Positions 24,256-34,591 are shown, numbered from the stretch's first letter. The stretch: DNA of 43,171 nucleotides from Selenomonas sp. oral taxon 126 (GCF_001683335.1 NZ_CP016201.1:2036821-2079991), one strand, 5' to 3'. Made by a program: numbers and translations. Notes: generated from the letters alone by a model not told the origin.

Positions 24256-24967
24256 CATCATACTGGAGATCAGGGATGTATCCCTGACACGGGGGGCATT
24301 TCACCTGCAGCCGATGCGTTTTGCCATCGGGGCGGATGAGGTGCTGGCGATCATTGGGCAGACCGGATCCGGCAAGACAATGCTGTTGGAGTTGATGGCG
24401 GGATTTCATCCGCCGGATGCCGGTGCGGTGCTGTTGAACGGGCGGGATATGAGAGAGCTTGCCCTGCATGAGCGGAAGATCGGATATCTCTATCAAGAGT
24501 ACTGTCTGTTTCCGCACATGACGGCGGCAGAGAATATCGCCTACGGTCTGCGGATGAAGAAGGTGGACGGCGCAGCTTGCAGGGAGCGGGTACATGAGAT
24601 TGCGAAGCAGTTCGGCATCTGCCATCTGCTGACGCAGTATCCATCGACGTTGAGCGGCGGTGAACAGCAGCGTACGGCTCTGGCGAGGGCACTCATTACC
24701 CATCCGTTGCTGTTGCTGTTGGACGAGCCGTTTTCGGCACTCGATCCTGTGACAAAGGAGTCCATGTACGAGATGATCCGCAGGATTCGGGCGGAGTATC
24801 ACTGTGCGATTGCGTTTGTCACGCATGATTTTCACGAGGCGGCGGAGCTCGCCGACCGCGTCGGGATTCTGCTGCATGGAACGATGCAGGCAATCGTCCC
24901 TGCAAAAGAACTGTTTACGCACCCTTGGAACGAGGCAACAAAGAAGTTCCTCGGGATTACGAAATGA
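24239..24967 (+). CDS. Molybdate-type ABC importer, ATP-binding protein
   Basis: A 242-residue ABC ATPase. Walker A GQTGSGKTM (about 40-48), Q-loop YLYQEYCLFPHMT, signature TLSGGEQQRTALARAL (about 138-153) and Walker B LLLLLDEPFSALD (about 159-171) are intact, with the switch histidine in FVTHDF. There is no C-terminal MOP/TOBE domain as in ModC of Escherichia coli, so it lacks the usual molybdate-sensing extension. It matches shorter homologues in anaerobes. Confidence 0.88.
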   Translation: MQPEADIILEIRDVSLTRGAFHLQPMRFAIGADEVLAIIGQTGSGKTMLLELMAGFHPPDAGAVLLNGRDMRELALHERKIGYLYQEYCLFPHMTAAENIAYGLRMKKVDGAACRERVHEIAKQFGICHLLTQYPSTLSGGEQQRTALARALITHPLLLLLDEPFSALDPVTKESMYEMIRRIRAEYHCAIAFVTHDFHEAAELADRVGILLHGTMQAIVPAKELFTHPWNEATKKFLGITK

Positions 24968-24980
24968 GTGAAGAAGCAAC

Positions 24981-25751
24981 ATGACGAAAGAAGAGTTGTT
25001 TGGACGGCTGCGCAGCCGCTTTGGCGAGGTCTTGCGGCGGTATCATATGGAGGATGATGCGGTCGACATTACTTGCCGCTCGCTGACACCGGAGGAGGCG
25101 ATTGGCAGTCATACGAAGCGCATGGATTTCCCGATCCTGACGGGAAAGGATGTGATGATACAGGCGGAGTATCGGGGGTGCAAGGGGCAGGCGTTTACCG
25201 ATGCGCCCGCAGAATATCATGGCAGGCTGAAGGATGTACTGACCATGGATCTGTGCGGTGATCGATATGCGCGAAGCCTCTTTCTGGCGACGCTCAATGC
25301 GGTCATGGGCGCAGTTGGTCTCTGTGTCGGAACCAGTCACTGCCGCAACGATGGCCCGGAACAATGCGCGATGGATATTCGCTCGTATCTGGATGAGTTC
25401 TATCCAAATGTCAAGCGCATCGGACAGGTGGGATTCCAGCCGGCGATGGTGGAGATGTTGGTGAACTCAAACTATGAGGTTCGCGTCATGGACTTGAATC
25501 CGCAGAACATCGGGCAGATCAAATACGGCATTCGGATCGAAAATGGTGCTGACCCGAAGGCAAAAGATGATATTGTCAAAAACTATGCTGATATTATCTT
25601 TTGTACGGGCAGTACGCTTGCCAATGGAACCATCGTGGACTATCTGGATGTTCAGCCGGAGGTTCATTTCTACGGCATAACGGCAGCGGGTGCTTGTGCC
25701 CTGCTAGGACTGAAGCGTCTTTGCTTTGCCCATCGGTATGAGGCATCATAA
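24981..25751 (+). CDS. DUF364 protein, putative heavy-metal chelation (copy 2)
   Basis: A 256-residue protein whose C-terminal half resembles DUF364: VKRIGQVGFQPAMVEML, VRVMDLNPQNIG and the glycine motif FCTGSTLANGTIVDYLD (about 205-221), equivalent to TGATFANKTM in the copy at 19215. The N-terminal half differs and carries a cysteine-histidine segment, GTSHCRNDGPEQCA (about 116-129), that could bind metal. It starts 14 bp after the ATPase gene and is the last gene of the Mod-like operon, so it probably acts on the imported metal or oxyanion. No reaction is known. Confidence 0.8.
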   Translation: MTKEELFGRLRSRFGEVLRRYHMEDDAVDITCRSLTPEEAIGSHTKRMDFPILTGKDVMIQAEYRGCKGQAFTDAPAEYHGRLKDVLTMDLCGDRYARSLFLATLNAVMGAVGLCVGTSHCRNDGPEQCAMDIRSYLDEFYPNVKRIGQVGFQPAMVEMLVNSNYEVRVMDLNPQNIGQIKYGIRIENGADPKAKDDIVKNYADIIFCTGSTLANGTIVDYLDVQPEVHFYGITAAGACALLGLKRLCFAHRYEAS

Positions 25752-25779
25752 ATCTCGCGTATCTCTTCGGGCAAAAAAG

Positions 25780-25823
25780 GGTGCGGCATGAAGGGGGATC
25801 CTCATGCAGCATCTATTTTTGTA
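25780..25823 (+). terminator. Terminator of the Mod-like operon
   Basis: GGTGC-G-GCATGA pairs with TCATGC-A-GCATC around a short loop, followed by TATTTTTGT. Confidence 0.75.
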
Positions 25824-25835
25824 TGCGACGGGATA

Positions 25836-25999
25836 GGGAAGCACTGATAAATTCAGTCGCGCCATCTTGACGCATCTTTTTTGCCCGCTCAATACCTGCA
25901 AATCCTCCACATAGCTTTGGCTATGCGTCCGGTTTGCCTCCTCAATCGGACAGAAAAATCTACGCCAATCTGACGAACTTCATTTTATCAGCGATTCCC
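25836..25999. repeat. MITE-like palindromic repeat, long copy
   Basis: About 164 bp. The left end is GGGAAGCACTGATAAA and the reverse complement of the right end is GGGAATCGCTGATAAA. The inner arms are also mirrored, and the centre is the hairpin CATAGC-TTT-GGCTATG flanked by GCAAA and TTTGC. It has no coding frame. The same element, shortened in the middle, is at 7307-7415. It lies between the Mod-like operon terminator and the tgt promoter. Confidence 0.75.
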
Positions 26000-26012
26000 A
26001 TGGATTTGTGTT

Positions 26013-26041
26013 TTGAAAATCTCTCGCTTTTGTGTTATGAT
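26013..26041 (+). promoter_or_regulatory. Promoter of the tgt operon
   Basis: TTGAAA (26013-26018), 17 bp, TATGAT (26036-26041), starting 14 bp beyond the MITE-like repeat and about 30 bp before the GTG of tgt. Confidence 0.6.
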
Positions 26042-26070
26042 ACAGGGTGTTTTGAGATGGGAGGGCATGA

Positions 26071-27192
<1,122 letters not shown>

Positions 27193-27212
27193 TATTTGAA
27201 GGAGTTGTATTT

Positions 27213-27494
27213 ATGGATGCAGAGTTGATGGCACAGCTGAGTTCGTGGGGACCCATTATCATATTGGTGCTCTTCTTCTATTTCCTCCTCTACCGCCCGC
27301 AGAAGCAGGCGCAGAAGAAACGTGATGCGATGCTTGCCGCGCTGAAAGTTGGCGATGAGATTATCACGCTCGGCGGGATGCACGGCAGGATCACGGCGAT
27401 TGACGAGAAGACGGTGACGCTGCGCGCGGCGGACAACGTCAACATCGTCTTCGAGCGCTCGGCGATCAGCGCCGTGAATACGGAGCAGGAGTAA
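27213..27494 (+). CDS. yajC: Preprotein translocase subunit YajC
   Basis: A 93-residue inner-membrane protein with one N-terminal helix (PIIILVLFFYFLLYRPQ, about 11-27), the family signature RPQKQAQKK after it, and a soluble domain with VGDEIITLGGMHGRI. YajC associates with SecDF. ATG 27213 follows AAGGAG. It lies between tgt and secD as usual. Confidence 0.95.
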   Translation: MDAELMAQLSSWGPIIILVLFFYFLLYRPQKQAQKKRDAMLAALKVGDEIITLGGMHGRITAIDEKTVTLRAADNVNIVFERSAISAVNTEQE

Positions 27495-27503
27495 GGCTGC
27501 CGC

Positions 27504-28127
27504 ATGGCAGCGGATATGACAGGCGAAAAAAAGGCGCTGCGGCGGGAAATGCTTGCCCGCCGCCGTGCATTTTCTGCACAGGAGCGCACTGCTCTGAGCG
27601 AAATGATCTGTGCGCGTGCGCTGGATTTCCCCGCCGTGAAAGCGGCGCGGACGATCATGCTCTACGCCGCCACAGCGGAGGAGATCGACCTCTATCCGCT
27701 GATGGAGCAGCTGCTGACAGAGGGGCGGCGCATCGCGCTTCCCGAGATTGTCGGGAGCGGCGTGATGGAGGCACGGGTACTGCCCGCGATGGATGCGCTG
27801 ACTCCGGGGGCGTTCGGCATATTGACGCCGGATCCCGCGCGCGGGGATCGCATCTCGCCCGAGGAGATCGATGTCATCATCGTTCCTGGGGCGGCGTTCG
27901 ACGCTGACGGCGGGCGGCTGGGACTCGGCGGCGGCTATTATGACCGCTTCCTGCCGCGTGCGCCGCGTGCTGTGCGCCTCGTTCTCGCCTACGATGTTCA
28001 AATTGTTCCGCATGTACCGATGGGCGCGCAGGATGTCCGCGTGGATGCGATCCTGAGCGAGCGGCGCACGATATTTTGTAAGTATATGGGAAATCACGGA
28101 GGTGTGAGGTCTTTTGAGACAACATAG
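27504..28127 (+). CDS. 5-formyltetrahydrofolate cyclo-ligase
   Basis: A 207-residue enzyme converting 5-formyl-THF to 5,10-methenyl-THF with ATP. Family marks are KKALRREMLARRRAF (about 9-23), AATAEEIDLYPLM and the nucleotide-binding GGRLGLGGGYYDRFL (about 136-150). It starts 9 bp after yajC and its end overlaps the secD start by 14 bp, so it is embedded in the sec operon; this is an unusual insertion with no obvious functional link. Confidence 0.92.
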   Translation: MAADMTGEKKALRREMLARRRAFSAQERTALSEMICARALDFPAVKAARTIMLYAATAEEIDLYPLMEQLLTEGRRIALPEIVGSGVMEARVLPAMDALTPGAFGILTPDPARGDRISPEEIDVIIVPGAAFDADGGRLGLGGGYYDRFLPRAPRAVRLVLAYDVQIVPHVPMGAQDVRVDAILSERRTIFCKYMGNHGGVRSFETT

Positions 28128-29373
28128 TCTGTTGAAGCTGGTGATTACGGTTGTCGTCATCATCGGCGCGTTTTTTGCCCTCGTTCAGCCGCTTGCGAGT
28201 TCCATTCGGCAGGGGCTTGACCTGCAAGGGGGCACGCATGTCGTTCTGGAGGCGGTCGACACGGAGCAAGCGCAGGTCAATGACGATGCGATGAACCGCG
28301 TGGTCACCATCATGGAGAAGCGCGTCAACGCGCTCGGACTGACCGAGCCGATCATCCAGCGCGAGGGTGAGCGGCGTGTCATTATCGAGCTGCCGGGCAT
28401 CAAGGATCCCGATGCGGCGATCCAGACCATCGGCAAGACGGCGATGCTCGAGTTTCGCGACGAAGAGGGGAATACGGTGCTGACGGGTACGGATCTGAAG
28501 GATGCACAGGCATCCACGAATCCGCAGTCGGGGCAGAACGTCGTCAACCTCGAATTCTCGGACGAGGGGGCGCAGAAATTTGCCGACCTCACGATGAAGA
28601 ACGTCGGGCGCACGATTGCGATTCTCCTCGACGGCGAGGTACTGACCGCGCCGAACGTGCGGGAGCCGATCCTCGGCGGGCGTGCGGAGATCACGGGGCA
28701 GAAGACGCTCGAGGAGGCGCAGAACCTCGCGGTTGTCCTGCGCAGCGGTGCGCTGCCCGTGAAGGTCGAGATCATCGAGACGCGTACGGTTGGCCCGACG
28801 CTCGGACAGGACTCGAAGGACAAGTCCCAGTTTGCCTTTGTCATCGGACTCGGCGCCGTTGTCATCTTTATGATCTTCTTTTACCACCTCTCGGGCTTCA
28901 TAGCGGACGTGGCGCTGATGGCGTATACCATCATGCTGCTTGGTATCCTCTATCTGATGGACGCAACGCTGACCCTGCCGGGCGTGGCGGGCATCATCCT
29001 CTCCATCGGCATGGCGGTTGACGCGAACGTCCTCATCTTCGAGCATTTCAAGGAGGAGTATCAGGTCAACCAGAAATCCCTGCGCCTTGCGATGGATGCG
29101 GGATTCTCGCGCGCGTTCACAACGATCTTTGACTCGAATGTCACGACGCTGATTGCGGCGGGTGTGCTCTTCTTCCTCGGAACGGGAACGATTCGCGGCT
29201 TTGCAATTACCCTTGGGGTCGGCACGATCCTCTCGATGTTTACGGCAATTACGCTGACGCAGTACATGCTGAAGCTCATGATTAACTCGAATCTGTCGAA
29301 AAATCCTGCGCTCTACGGTGCGAACGGCTTCATGCTCGGCGTAAAGAAGAAGGGGGATGAGAAGAATGCCTAA
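28114..29373 (+). CDS. secD: Protein translocase subunit SecD
   Basis: A 419-residue membrane protein. An N-terminal helix is followed by the conserved QGLDLQGGTHVVLEA (about 31-45), a P1 periplasmic domain shorter than that of Escherichia coli SecD, and a bundle of about five membrane segments with GVAGIILSIGMAVDANVLIFEHFKEE (about 290-315). It uses the proton gradient to help protein export. The start is TTG 28114 with GGAGGTG nine bases before it. It is coupled to the folate gene before and secF after. Confidence 0.95.
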   Translation: MRQHSLLKLVITVVVIIGAFFALVQPLASSIRQGLDLQGGTHVVLEAVDTEQAQVNDDAMNRVVTIMEKRVNALGLTEPIIQREGERRVIIELPGIKDPDAAIQTIGKTAMLEFRDEEGNTVLTGTDLKDAQASTNPQSGQNVVNLEFSDEGAQKFADLTMKNVGRTIAILLDGEVLTAPNVREPILGGRAEITGQKTLEEAQNLAVVLRSGALPVKVEIIETRTVGPTLGQDSKDKSQFAFVIGLGAVVIFMIFFYHLSGFIADVALMAYTIMLLGILYLMDATLTLPGVAGIILSIGMAVDANVLIFEHFKEEYQVNQKSLRLAMDAGFSRAFTTIFDSNVTTLIAAGVLFFLGTGTIRGFAITLGVGTILSMFTAITLTQYMLKLMINSNLSKNPALYGANGFMLGVKKKGDEKNA

Positions 29374-30283
29374 GTTCGATATTGCAGGCCATCGGAAAAT
29401 CTGGTTTCTCATCTCGCTCGTCCTGATTATTCCGGGCTTTATCTGTATGGGTATGCGCGGCTTCAATTTCGGCATCGACTTCACGGGCGGTACGATCATG
29501 GATCTGCGCTTCGAGCAGCCTGTGACACTCTCCGATGTGCGCGCGAGCCTTGCAAAATACGATCTCGACGGGAGTACGATCCAGCTTGCGGGGGCGGAAT
29601 CCGGCATCGAGTCCTCGGAGAACGTGATGATCCGCACGGTCGACCTCGAGGAGAATCAGCGCAAGGAGGTCATGGCGTCACTCACGCAGGATGTCGGCCC
29701 CTATACCGTGCTGCGCGAGGAGAAGGTCGGCGCGACCATTGGCGGCGAGCTGATTACGAATGCCGTGCTTGCGCTTGTGATCTCGTGGGCGCTCATCATT
29801 CTCTATGTCGCCTACCGCTTTGAGTGGCGCTTCGGCGTGTCGGCGGTGCTCGCGCTGATCCACGACATCATCATCGTGCTTGCCGTGTTCTCGTTGACCC
29901 AGCGGCAGATTGATTCGTCCTTTATCGCGGCTCTGCTCACGATCGTCGGCTATTCGATCAACGATACCATCGTGATCTTTGACCGCATCCGCGAGAATCT
30001 GAAGCTGCATTTCCGCCGCGGCGGCGATATCAACGAGCTTGTGAACCGCTCCATCTATCAGACGCTGACGCGTTCGCTCTACACGGTGTTCACGGTTCTG
30101 TTCACGACATTCGCGCTGTACTATTTCGGCGGCGAGACGACAAAGGATTTCGCATTCGCGCTCCTCGTCGGCTTTGCCAGCGGCTGCTACTCCTCCATCT
30201 TCATCGCGAGTCAGCTCTGGATTGAGCTGAAGAATCGCACGGAGCGGCGTCCTGCCGTAAAACCTGCGGTTGTGGAGGGATAA
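29366..30283 (+). CDS. secF: Protein translocase subunit SecF
   Basis: A 305-residue partner of SecD with six membrane segments. The signatures are FNFGIDFTGGTIMDLRF (about 34-50) and SINDTIVIFDRIREN (about 196-210). I prefer ATG 29366 (MPKFDIAGHRK) because the GGGGGA site is well spaced; ATG 29357 would leave no room. It overlaps secD by 8 bp. A hairpin follows before recJ. Confidence 0.95.
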   Translation: MPKFDIAGHRKIWFLISLVLIIPGFICMGMRGFNFGIDFTGGTIMDLRFEQPVTLSDVRASLAKYDLDGSTIQLAGAESGIESSENVMIRTVDLEENQRKEVMASLTQDVGPYTVLREEKVGATIGGELITNAVLALVISWALIILYVAYRFEWRFGVSAVLALIHDIIIVLAVFSLTQRQIDSSFIAALLTIVGYSINDTIVIFDRIRENLKLHFRRGGDINELVNRSIYQTLTRSLYTVFTVLFTTFALYYFGGETTKDFAFALLVGFASGCYSSIFIASQLWIELKNRTERRPAVKPAVVEG

Positions 30284-30299
30284 AGGGGAGAGCCTCAAG

Positions 30300-30336
30300 A
30301 GAGCCTGCTTTCGGGAGTTCCGGGACGGGCTCTTTT
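30300..30336 (+). terminator. Possible terminator or attenuator between secF and recJ
   Basis: AGAGCCTG pairs with CGGGCTCT, closing a loop that contains a small CGG-CCG stem, followed by only four T. It may reduce read-through into recJ. Confidence 0.45.
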
Positions 30337-30362
30337 GCTATTGCATGGAAGGGGGGGAGAGT

Positions 30363-32342
30363 ATGCTCAAGGAATGGATTGTGCGTGCAGAGACGGCGGG
30401 GGGCACCGCACTCGCGCGGGAGCTTGGGACGGCGCCCATCATCGGGCAGATTCTCTGGAATCGCGGTTTGCAGACGGCGGAGGCGGCGCGGGCATTTCTC
30501 CATCCGGAGGATGAGCCGTACTGCGATCCGTTTCTCATGATGGATATGGAGCGCGCCGCGCATCGTATCTTAGAGGCGATCCATGTGGGCGAGCAGATCG
30601 TCGTCTACGGCGACTACGATGTGGACGGGATGACCTCGACCACCCTCCTCATGAAGAATATCCGCGCGCTCGGCGGCATGGTTTCCTACTATATTCCGAA
30701 TCGTTTTACGGAGGGGTATGGGCTCAACGGAGCAGCGCTCCGTCAGATTGCGGCGGAGGGCTGCGGTCTGCTCGTCACGGTGGACTGCGGCATCTCATCG
30801 GCGGATGTTGTGGCGCAGATGGACGGGGCGATGGACATCATCATCACCGATCACCATCTGCCGGGGGCGGTCCTGCCGCCCGCGTATGCCGTCATCAATC
30901 CGCACCGCGCAGACTGTCCCTACCCGTTCAAGGAACTGGCGGGCGTCGGCGTCGCCTTCAAACTCGTGCAGGCACTTTGGCAGCTCGAGGAAGAGCGGCT
31001 CTATGCCGACGATCTCGATATTGTCGCGCTCGGCACGGTTGCCGATCTCGTGCCGCTCGTCGGAGAGAATCGCAAGCTCGTTCAGGCGGGGCTCCTGCGC
31101 ATGACGGAGCGTTCCTCTCCGGGCATCGCGGCGCTTGTGCGTGTCTCGGGCTGTGAGGGCAAGGCAATCAATACGGGCATTGTCGGCTTCCAGCTTGCGC
31201 CGCGTCTGAATGCGGCGGGGCGCATCGAGACGGCGCGGCGCGGCGTGGAGCTCCTCACCGCCGAGGATGCGCATGCGGCAGATCGCATTGCGGCGGAGCT
31301 GAACGCGCTGAACACGGAGCGCCGCGATCTCGAGCAGGATATCCTGACGGAAGCGGAGTCGATGCTCGGGGGCTTTACACCCGATGTACCTGCGATTGTA
31401 GTCGCCGGTGAGGACTGGAATGCGGGCGTGATCGGCATCGTCGCCTCACGTCTGGTCGAGAAATACTACCGCCCGAGCATTGTGCTGACGCGGCAGGGCG
31501 ATGTATACAAGGGCTCTTGCCGCAGCATCGCAGGACTCCATATGTATGACGCACTCGCCGCGTGCAGGGACACGCTCATCCAATTCGGTGGTCATGCGAT
31601 GGCGGCGGGGCTGACACTTGAATGCAATCGCTTGGAGGACTTTCGCTGTGCGTTCGCGAATTATGTAAATACGCATTTAAACTACGAAGACTTCACGCCG
31701 AAAATCTCCATCGAGGCGCTGGTCGCACCTGCAGATTGGACGATTCCGATGGTGGAGGAGATCGCCCTGCTCGAGCCGTACGGCATGGGCAACCCGCGCC
31801 CGATCTTCGGCGTGCGGGACGTGCGTCCGCGCACGGCAACGGCAATCGGGGCGGACGGGAAGCATCTGCGCATGGAGGTCGGCACGCGGGAGAAGCGCGT
31901 TGCGGCGCTCTACTGGAACTATGGGGAGCTCGCGGAGCTCGTGACCGAGGAGGCGAGCGACCTCGCCTATACGCCGAGCATCAACGAGTGGCAGGGCATG
32001 CGGTCGGTGCAGTGCATGGCGGATTCCATCATGCCCGCCGCGCATGAGCGCATCTTTCCGGATCGCGGGATTCTGAAGGCCGTCTATGCATTTCTCAGAG
32101 AACTCGGCGGAGCGGATGGGCACATTCCGTACAGCACAGTCGCGCTCACGCGGCGATTTTCGCGCAAGATGGGGCATATCTCGCGCTATACGATGGATTG
32201 CGCGCTTTGCATTTTTCGTGAACTCGGGCTGCTTGTGCCTCGGGAACAGGGCGGATGGCATTTCATCCCGCCGGAGGGCAGGCTCGAGCTCATGGATGCG
32301 CCGACATTCCGTCGGCATGAGGAAAGAAAGGGTGACATGTAG
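30363..32342 (+). CDS. recJ: Single-stranded-DNA-specific exonuclease RecJ
   Basis: A 659-residue DHH-family 5'-3' exonuclease used in recombination and repair. DHH-domain motifs are VVYGDYDVDGMTSTTLL (about 80-96), TVDCGIS (about 140), IITDHHLPG (about 160) and ALGTVADLVPL (about 225). The DHHA1 domain has FGGHAMAAGLTLE (about 415). An OB domain and a C-terminal extension of about 90 residues follow, as in Bacillus RecJ. I chose ATG 30363, preceded by GGGGGGG, over the in-frame ATG at 30270. The stop is directly followed by the rel ATG. Confidence 0.93.
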   Translation: MLKEWIVRAETAGGTALARELGTAPIIGQILWNRGLQTAEAARAFLHPEDEPYCDPFLMMDMERAAHRILEAIHVGEQIVVYGDYDVDGMTSTTLLMKNIRALGGMVSYYIPNRFTEGYGLNGAALRQIAAEGCGLLVTVDCGISSADVVAQMDGAMDIIITDHHLPGAVLPPAYAVINPHRADCPYPFKELAGVGVAFKLVQALWQLEEERLYADDLDIVALGTVADLVPLVGENRKLVQAGLLRMTERSSPGIAALVRVSGCEGKAINTGIVGFQLAPRLNAAGRIETARRGVELLTAEDAHAADRIAAELNALNTERRDLEQDILTEAESMLGGFTPDVPAIVVAGEDWNAGVIGIVASRLVEKYYRPSIVLTRQGDVYKGSCRSIAGLHMYDALAACRDTLIQFGGHAMAAGLTLECNRLEDFRCAFANYVNTHLNYEDFTPKISIEALVAPADWTIPMVEEIALLEPYGMGNPRPIFGVRDVRPRTATAIGADGKHLRMEVGTREKRVAALYWNYGELAELVTEEASDLAYTPSINEWQGMRSVQCMADSIMPAAHERIFPDRGILKAVYAFLRELGGADGHIPYSTVALTRRFSRKMGHISRYTMDCALCIFRELGLLVPREQGGWHFIPPEGRLELMDAPTFRRHEERKGDM

Positions 32343-34574
32343 ATGTCAGATGATGCACAGAGGGCTGTCACCCTCGATATGATCTTGGACAAGGTGCACT
32401 CCTATCAGGCGGACGCCGATCTCGATAAGATCCGAAAGGCGTATGCCTATGCGGAGAAGGCGCACCGTGGGCAGGTGCGCATCTCGGGCGACGCCTACAT
32501 TATCCATCCGCTCAATGTCGCCTACATTCTCACGGGACTTCACCTCGATGACGAGACGATCTGCGCCGCACTCCTGCACGATGTGGTGGAGGACACCTGT
32601 GCGACGCTCGAGGAGATGGAAGCGGAGTTCGGCAAGAACATCATGGCGCTCATCGACGGCGTGACGAAGCTAGGGCGCATCGAGTATATGTCAAAGGAGG
32701 ACGTCCAGCTCGAGAACTACCGCAAGATGTTCCTCGCGATGGCAAAGGACATCCGCGTCATCATGATAAAGCTCGCCGACCGCCTGCACAATATGCGCAC
32801 GCTCAAATACATGCGCGAGGACAAACGTCACCGCATTGCCAAGGAGACGCTTGAGGTCTATGCACCGCTCGCGAATCGTCTCGGCATTTCCAATATCAAG
32901 GTGGAGCTCGAGGATCTCTGCCTGCGCTACCTCGAACCGGAGGCGTACTACAGCCTCGTTGAGGAGGTCAAGCACAAGCGGAAGGAGCGGCAGGAATTCA
33001 TCCGCGAATCCATCGAGCAGATTCGCGAGAAGCTCGAGGCGGCGGGAATCAAAGCGGAGATCAAGGGGCGCGCGAAGCATTTTTACAGCATCTACCGCAA
33101 GATGAAGCGCGACAACAAGAGCGTCAACGAGATCTATGACCTCTCGGCGGTGCGCGTCCTCGTCTCCTCTGTCAAGGACTGTTACGGCGTGCTCGGCGTC
33201 ATCCATGCGATGTGGAAGCCCATCCCGGGCAGGTTCAAGGACTACATCGCGATGCCGAAGTCGAACGGCTACCAGTCGCTGCATACGACCGTCATGACGC
33301 ACGGCTATCCGCTCGAGATTCAGATTCGCACGAAGGCGATGCACCAAGTCTCCGAGTTCGGCGTCGCCGCGCATTGGAAATACAAGGAGGCGGGGCGGAG
33401 CATCGGCGCGACCGACGAGAACGATCAGAAAATGTCGTGGCTGCGCCAGATGGTGAGCCTGCAAAAGGAATACGACGACCCGAAGGAATTCTTCGAGGCG
33501 CTGAAACTCGACGTGTTCTCCGACGAGGTCTTTGTCTTTACGCCGCGCGGCGATGTCATCGACCTGCCAAAGGGATCGAACCCGATCGACTTCGCCTATC
33601 ACATCCACACGGAGATCGGGCATCACTGCGTCGGTGCGAAGGTCAACGGGAAGATCGTGCCGCTCGAGTACAAACTCAAAAACGGCGACATCGTGTCGAT
33701 TGTCACGAACAAGGCAAGCAACGGGCCGAGCCCGGACTGGCTGAACACAGTTGCCTCCTCGGCGACGCGCAGCAAGATCCGCGCGTGGTTCAAGAAGGAG
33801 AACCGCGAGGAGAATGTCGAGCGCGGCATGAACCTCATCCGCGACGAGGCGAAGCGTCTCGGCTACGCGCCGAAGGAGCTGATCGCGGGCGGACGGCTCG
33901 GCAAGGTCGCGGAGAAGCTCAACGTGCAGAGCGAGGACGATCTCCTCGCCGCGCTCGGCTACGGCGGCGTAACCCTGCGCGGTGTCATGACGAAGCTCAT
34001 CGAGCTGCACCAGCAGTCCATCAAGGACAGCACGCCGCCCGAAGTCTCGCAGATGCTCTCCGAGCTCAAGGCTCCGCGCAGGGGCAAGCGCAAGAAGGCG
34101 AGCCACGGCGTCCTCGTCGAGGGCGAGGGCGGCTATCTCGTGCGCCTCGCACGTTGCTGCAACCCGATCCCGGGCGATCCCATCACGGGCTACATCACGC
34201 GCGGGCGCGGCGTCTCCGTGCATCGCTCCGACTGTCCGAACGTGCTCAACGATACCGAGTTCACACGTGTGATCGAGGTGAGCTGGGACATCGGACTCGA
34301 CAAGGAATACACCGTCGGCATCGAGATCATCTGCAACGACCGCAACGGCATGCTCTCGGAGATCCTCGCCGTGCCCGCCGAGATGAAGGTCAACATCCAC
34401 ACGGTCAACGCGACACCGAACCGCCGCAACAAGACCTCGACCGTCCTGCTTGGGCTGAACGTCAGCAACATCGACCAGATCACGCAGGTCATGACGCGCG
34501 TCCGCCTGCTCAAGGACGTCTACCGCGTCACGCGCACGCTAGGCAGCGCGGGGATCCCGGGCGGAGATGCATAA
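32343..34574 (+). CDS. rel: Bifunctional (p)ppGpp synthetase/hydrolase
   Basis: A 743-residue Rel/SpoT homologue. The HD hydrolase domain has HPLNVA (about 57) and LLHDVVEDT (about 77-85), both intact. The synthetase domain has YDLSAVRVLV (about 263), KSNGYQSLHTTV and EIQIRTKAMH (about 330-343). TGS (VFTPRGDVIDLPKGSNPIDFAYHIHTEIGH, about 399-428), a helical/zinc-finger region (LARCCNPIPGD) and a C-terminal ACT domain complete it. It makes and breaks the alarmone of the stringent response. Length is normal. The ATG abuts the recJ stop (TAGATG). Confidence 0.96.
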   Translation: MSDDAQRAVTLDMILDKVHSYQADADLDKIRKAYAYAEKAHRGQVRISGDAYIIHPLNVAYILTGLHLDDETICAALLHDVVEDTCATLEEMEAEFGKNIMALIDGVTKLGRIEYMSKEDVQLENYRKMFLAMAKDIRVIMIKLADRLHNMRTLKYMREDKRHRIAKETLEVYAPLANRLGISNIKVELEDLCLRYLEPEAYYSLVEEVKHKRKERQEFIRESIEQIREKLEAAGIKAEIKGRAKHFYSIYRKMKRDNKSVNEIYDLSAVRVLVSSVKDCYGVLGVIHAMWKPIPGRFKDYIAMPKSNGYQSLHTTVMTHGYPLEIQIRTKAMHQVSEFGVAAHWKYKEAGRSIGATDENDQKMSWLRQMVSLQKEYDDPKEFFEALKLDVFSDEVFVFTPRGDVIDLPKGSNPIDFAYHIHTEIGHHCVGAKVNGKIVPLEYKLKNGDIVSIVTNKASNGPSPDWLNTVASSATRSKIRAWFKKENREENVERGMNLIRDEAKRLGYAPKELIAGGRLGKVAEKLNVQSEDDLLAALGYGGVTLRGVMTKLIELHQQSIKDSTPPEVSQMLSELKAPRRGKRKKASHGVLVEGEGGYLVRLARCCNPIPGDPITGYITRGRGVSVHRSDCPNVLNDTEFTRVIEVSWDIGLDKEYTVGIEIICNDRNGMLSEILAVPAEMKVNIHTVNATPNRRNKTSTVLLGLNVSNIDQITQVMTRVRLLKDVYRVTRTLGSAGIPGGDA

Positions 34575-34591
34575 TTTTATACTAAAACGGA

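Noticed and set aside
24239-24967. Spermidine/sulfate type ATPase instead of a molybdate type
   Set aside because: The ATPase alone cannot tell these apart; the ModA-like binding protein next to it decides, although the ligand remains unproven.
30270-30362. N-terminal extension of RecJ by 31 codons
   Set aside because: It would run through the secF stop and the hairpin, and the G-rich ribosome binding site fits ATG 30363.
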